In this document: one piece after another, positions 60,950-64,000 of the stretch
Layout: each line of letters begins with the position of its first letter
Numbering within the stretch: the first letter of the stretch is position 1
Assembly (NCBI GenBank): GCA_025994075.1
Contig: JAMQGV010000024.1
Location: 124,001 to 188,000 of the forward strand
Source: Vicinamibacteria bacterium
Lineage (GTDB): Bacteria; Acidobacteriota; Vicinamibacteria; Fen-336
Direction of reading: 5' to 3'
DNA: 64,000 nucleotides
Translations under genes and position numbers: made by a program
Notes under the pieces: generated by a model
Seen by the model: only the letters and a program-made list of their open reading frames with translations
Database searches by the model: none
Told to the model about the DNA's origin: nothing

Positions 60950-62151
60950 AGCCCCTCTACATCGCCGCCTATCACCAGTCGCCCTTCGGCAAGCTGATGG
61001 ACGCGACCGTGCCGCAGATCGTCGAGCGCGCCGTGACCGGCGTGCTGGGCGAGGTGGGTGCGCCGGCCTCGGCCGTCGACATCGCCTCGATCGCCGCCGC
61101 CTGCCACTTCACGCTCAACGAGCAGGGGCTGCTGGCCGGCCTCGTCGCCGAGGTGCCGGGGCTCGCCGGCAAGCCGATCGAATCGGTGGAGAACGCCTGC
61201 GCCTCGGGCGGCCAGGCGGTGCTGTCGGTCGCCCAGAAGCTGCTCTGCGGCGAGGGCGAGGTCGGCCTCGCGGTCGGCTACGAGAAGATGCGCGGCCCCG
61301 ACGGCAAGATGGACGGCAAGCTGATCGGCAAGGTGCTCGGCTACTTCTCCCACCCCGACGAGCGCGCGGGCAAGGTGTTCGTATTCCCGCACATCTTCGC
61401 GGAGGTGATGGACGAGTACATGAAGGCGCACGGCGCGACCGAGGAGGACCTGGCGGCCATCGCCGTCCAGGAGTACGCCAACGCGCGCCACAACCCGCTG
61501 GCCCAGATGCGCGACGTCGAGCTCGACCCGAAGAAGGCGTGCGCGATCGAGGGCATCAACCGCTACGTGGTCGAGAGCCTGAAGCTGAAGACCTTCGACT
61601 GCTCGCAGATCACCGACGGCTACGCGGCGCTGCTCGTCGCCACCGACGAGGGGCTGGCCCGGCTCGGCGTGAAGAAGCAGGACTGCGTCGCGCTGCGCGG
61701 CTTCGCCCAGGCCACCGATCCGTTGAAGAAGGCCGGCCGCGACGTGCTGCGCCCGGCGGGCGCCTACCGCGCGATGCAGAAGGCCTACACGATGGCCGGC
61801 CTGTCGCCGCAGGACGTCAACGTCGCCGAGCTGCACGACTGCTTCACGGTGATGGGCGCGATCGGAACCGAGGTGATCGGCAAGGCCGAGTACGGCCGCG
61901 GCGCCCGCTACTGGGTGGACGGCAAGGCCGCCCCCGGCGGCGAGTGCGGCATCAACACCTCGGGCGGGCTGATCGCCAAGGGCCACCCCGTCGGCGCCAC
62001 CGGCGTCGCGATGATCGGCTGGAGCGCGTGGCAACTGCTCGGCAAGGTGCCGAGCGCCCTGCAGGTGAAGAACGCTCGCGCGGCCGCGACGTTCAACATC
62101 GGCGGCCCGATCTGCGCCTCGGTCTGCACGGTGCTGGCGCCGGCGTCGTAG
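60946..62151 (+). CDS. SCP2-type thiolase (acetyl-CoA acetyltransferase-like)
   Basis: The 401-residue thiolase has the nucleophile C85 in VENACASGGQAV. HDCFTV and GHPVGATG (near 345) carry the catalytic His. Instead of the second-Cys motif CxGxG of thiolase II it ends in FNIGGPICASVCTVL, as in SCP-x/archaeal-type thiolases. It would cleave or form a 3-ketoacyl-CoA, possibly branched or cyclic. SCP2 thiolase-like aldolases lack this Cys, so a true thiolase is favoured. It starts in ATGA with the hydrolase stop. Confidence 0.9.
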   Translation: MKPLYIAAYHQSPFGKLMDATVPQIVERAVTGVLGEVGAPASAVDIASIAAACHFTLNEQGLLAGLVAEVPGLAGKPIESVENACASGGQAVLSVAQKLLCGEGEVGLAVGYEKMRGPDGKMDGKLIGKVLGYFSHPDERAGKVFVFPHIFAEVMDEYMKAHGATEEDLAAIAVQEYANARHNPLAQMRDVELDPKKACAIEGINRYVVESLKLKTFDCSQITDGYAALLVATDEGLARLGVKKQDCVALRGFAQATDPLKKAGRDVLRPAGAYRAMQKAYTMAGLSPQDVNVAELHDCFTVMGAIGTEVIGKAEYGRGARYWVDGKAAPGGECGINTSGGLIAKGHPVGATGVAMIGWSAWQLLGKVPSALQVKNARAAATFNIGGPICASVCTVLAPAS

Positions 62152-62160
62152 GCCGCTGCC

Positions 62161-63039
62161 ATGGCCGCCGACGCGCCCGTCCCCGACACCCAGGGCTCCG
62201 TCTCCATGCACGGCCACGACGTGCACTGGGAACGCTTCGGCCGCGGGGAGCGCGAGACCTTCGTCCTCTGCAACGGCGTCGGCATGCACACCGGGGCGTG
62301 GGCCGGTTTCCTGCCGCGCCTGCTGCCGGAGTACGACGTGCTGCTGTGGGACTACCCGGGTCAGGGCCAGTCGAGCAAAGCCGACGTGCCGTACCTCATC
62401 CCGCACTTCTGCGACGCGCTGGCGGCGATCCTCGACGCGAACCGCATCGAACGCGTGCACCTGATGGGCATCTCGTACGGCGGCTTCGTCGCCCTCGACT
62501 TCGCCCGCCTGTATCACCCGCGGCTGCACACGCTGACCGTTTCCGGCATCCTGCTCAGCCACGAGGAGCTGTTCGCGATGTACCAGGAGGTCTCGCTGCT
62601 GTTCTACCGCGGCGGGCCGCAGGCGTTCGAGATCTACAGCTACTACCTGTACGAGAAGATCTTCGGCGAGAGCTTCGTGCGGACCGTCAAGGACAAGCTG
62701 CCACGGATGCGGGAGAGCTTCTTCGATCGCTGGAAGGACAAGGTCCACGCGCTCGTGCGACTGACCCTCGCCCAGGACCCGTTCTTCGCGGAGCTCGACG
62801 CGAACCAGCCTGGCTACCGCGCGATCCCGACCCCGACCCTCTTGCTCGCGGGCGCCGAAGACCGCACGATTCCGCCTTCCGTGCAGCGAAAGATCGCGGC
62901 GATCCTGCCGAACAACCGCTTCCACGTCGTGCCCGACTGCGGCCACGTGGTCTACATCGAGAAGCCCGACGTGTTCTTCGGCGCCATGCTGCGGCTGGCC
63001 CGCGCGAAGTCGCTCCTGGGCTGGGAGGTCCCGGCGTGA
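62161..63039 (+). CDS. Alpha/beta hydrolase
   Basis: The 292-residue hydrolase has the nucleophile in MGISYGGFVAL, the acid in AGAEDRTIPP and the His in DCGHVVYIEKP. DYPGQGQSSK follows strand 4. The cap domain is large (about 135-215), aromatic and charged (SYYLYEKIFGESF), like enzymes that take long or hydrophobic substrates. The gene begins nine bases after the thiolase. It is distinct from the first hydrolase in the operon. Confidence 0.88.
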   Translation: MAADAPVPDTQGSVSMHGHDVHWERFGRGERETFVLCNGVGMHTGAWAGFLPRLLPEYDVLLWDYPGQGQSSKADVPYLIPHFCDALAAILDANRIERVHLMGISYGGFVALDFARLYHPRLHTLTVSGILLSHEELFAMYQEVSLLFYRGGPQAFEIYSYYLYEKIFGESFVRTVKDKLPRMRESFFDRWKDKVHALVRLTLAQDPFFAELDANQPGYRAIPTPTLLLAGAEDRTIPPSVQRKIAAILPNNRFHVVPDCGHVVYIEKPDVFFGAMLRLARAKSLLGWEVPA

Positions 63040-63959
63040 AGCGCCTGCTGCTGGCCGCCGTGGCGATCGTCGTGCTGGCCGCCCTCGCGGTCGGCGTCTC
63101 CTTCTGGCGCGCGCCGTTCTGGTGGTTCGAGAAGCTCGGCAAGGCCGGCCTCCAGGGCGCGGGCCTGACCCGCGCCGTCGCCACGGGCCCGCGCGGCCCG
63201 CTCGTCTACTGGCACGGCGGCTCGGGGGCCACGCTGGTCCTGCTGCACGGCGCCAACGACCAGGCCGGCGCCTGGGGCCGGGTCGCGCAGCCGCTCGCCG
63301 CGGGCCGGCGGCTGGTCGTGCCCGACCTCGCGGGTCACGGCGAGAGCGGGCCGGCCGACGGGCGGCTGGCGGTGGGCGACCTGCTCCAGGGGGTGGAGGC
63401 CGTGATCGACGCCGCGGCGCCCGGCGAACGCGTCGCGATCCTCGGCAACTCGCTCGGCGGCTTTCTCGCGATGCTCTACGCGGCGCGCCACCCGCAGCGC
63501 GTGGACCACGTGATCCTGCTCAACGGCGCGGCTGTGCGCGCCGCACCCGGTGCGCAGGTCTCGCTGCTGCCGCAGACCCGCGAGCAGGCGCGGGCGGCGA
63601 TGGACGCGCTGACCGCCCCACAGTCGCCGCGGGTGCCCGACTACGTGCTCGACGCGCTGGTCCGGATGGCGCCCGGCAGCCCGCTGGCGCGACTGCTCGA
63701 GTGGCCGCTCGACGAGTCGCTGGTGCTCGACGGCAAGCTCGCTTCTTTCGTCACGCCGGTCACCCTCGTGTGGGGCGAAGCCGACCGCTACATGACCGTC
63801 GATTACGCGCGCGAGGTGGCTTCGCACCTGCCGGCAGCGCGCCTCGTCACGCTTCCCGCCTGTGGCCACGTGCCGCAGCGGGAGTGCCCGGAGCCGGTGG
63901 TTGCGGCGGTGCAGCGTGCCCTGGCCGAACCCCCGCGCGCCGCGGGCACCGCGCCGTGA
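63036..63959 (+). CDS. Membrane-anchored alpha/beta hydrolase
   Basis: The 307-residue protein starts with a signal-anchor (KRLLLAAVAIVVLAALAVGVSF), so the catalytic domain is probably periplasmic. The nucleophile is in LGNSLGGFLAM, the acid in GEADRYM, and the His in ACGHVPQRE. The oxyanion HG is in LLHGANDQAG. As the only exported hydrolase of the operon it may free the ligand from an ester before or after uptake. The GTG lies in GTGA with the previous stop; its own stop overlaps the next GTG. Confidence 0.87.
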   Translation: MKRLLLAAVAIVVLAALAVGVSFWRAPFWWFEKLGKAGLQGAGLTRAVATGPRGPLVYWHGGSGATLVLLHGANDQAGAWGRVAQPLAAGRRLVVPDLAGHGESGPADGRLAVGDLLQGVEAVIDAAAPGERVAILGNSLGGFLAMLYAARHPQRVDHVILLNGAAVRAAPGAQVSLLPQTREQARAAMDALTAPQSPRVPDYVLDALVRMAPGSPLARLLEWPLDESLVLDGKLASFVTPVTLVWGEADRYMTVDYAREVASHLPAARLVTLPACGHVPQRECPEPVVAAVQRALAEPPRAAGTAP

Positions 63960-64000
63960 CCGCGAGGAAGAAGGCCGCGCCGCGCGTCGACCGCCGCCGC
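63956..64000 (+). CDS. Start of a further gene (5' fragment, 15 codons)
   Basis: GTG at 63956 overlaps the hydrolase stop as GTGA. The open frame reads MTARKKAAPRVDRRR up to the window end. A short basic N-terminus ending in RRR is common before the helix-turn-helix of TetR regulators, but 15 residues cannot prove it. It is co-transcribed with the lipid operon. Confidence 0.45.
   Translation, partial: MTARKKAAPRVDRRR

Noticed and set aside
60946..62151. SCP2 thiolase as an Ltp2-type aldolase of steroid side-chain breakdown
   Set aside because: It keeps the thiolase Cys (VENACASGGQ), and no DUF35 partner gene is adjacent.

Overview
The window reads as chromosomal DNA from a very GC-rich (roughly 70% or more) Gram-negative bacterium. 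An Oar-like TonB-dependent receptor with a carboxypeptidase-regulatory N-domain, a WPQWRGP-type beta-propeller, a DUF4388 protein, a YfhO-type protein and many GTG/TTG starts together point to Acidobacteriota, perhaps Thermoanaerobaculia. That placement is an inference from gene content. I see no rRNA, tRNA, CRISPR array, transposase or prophage genes, and no gene-free gap over 300 bases.

Layout. 1-9127 (minus): a tightly coupled envelope-glycan operon with three GT2 glycosyltransferases, a YfhO-like membrane protein, an SDR nucleotide-sugar epimerase, a DegT aminotransferase and a GT-C type transferase cut by the window start. 9188-14118: a zinc-ribbon orphan, then yebC-ruvC-ruvA-ruvB-queA. 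14129-18585: divergent kdgK/kdgA, an HNH nuclease, a DUF4388 protein and a type I beta DAHP synthase. 18735-26261: NhaC and APC transporters, an ECF sigma/anti-sigma pair, a GAF-GAF-SpoIIE phosphatase, a FabZ-like protein and an RsuA/RluB pseudouridine synthase. 26265-34130 (minus): a serine hydrolase, a tandem pair of unknown small membrane proteins, an asymmetric heterodimeric ABC exporter, a SprT-like metallopeptidase, a deoxynucleoside kinase and FolK.

34165-42022 is a complete fatty-acid beta-oxidation operon (fadR-fadD-fadN-fadA-fadE). It is organised and apparently controlled as in Bacillus: the repressor resembles B. subtilis FadR, and two TGAATGA-N4-TCATTCA boxes lie at the operon start and between fadN and fadA. 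42070-52382 is an exopolysaccharide locus with two tandem O-antigen ligase/polymerase-like proteins, an FHA-TPR protein, a Wzz/BY-kinase fusion and an outer-membrane beta-barrel. 52450-53673 is a secreted beta-propeller.

53762-64000 is the least explained region. A promoter and an 18-bp palindrome precede a TonB-dependent receptor. Then follow an SDR reductase, a KAS III-like protein lacking two of three catalytic residues, an acyl-CoA ligase carrying an in-frame palindromic element, an SCP2-type thiolase and three alpha/beta hydrolases. A basic N-terminal fragment that could begin a TetR repressor ends the window. It looks like an uptake and CoA-dependent processing operon for an unknown lipophilic acid or ester.

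Two translation features recur. Eighteen gene junctions overlap by exactly four bases, and in four of them (into the GT-C gene, queA, the rluB-type gene and one ABC subunit) the downstream gene can only include its conserved N-terminus if it starts at CTG within CTGA. Several other genes have very short predicted leaders with no Shine-Dalgarno sequence.
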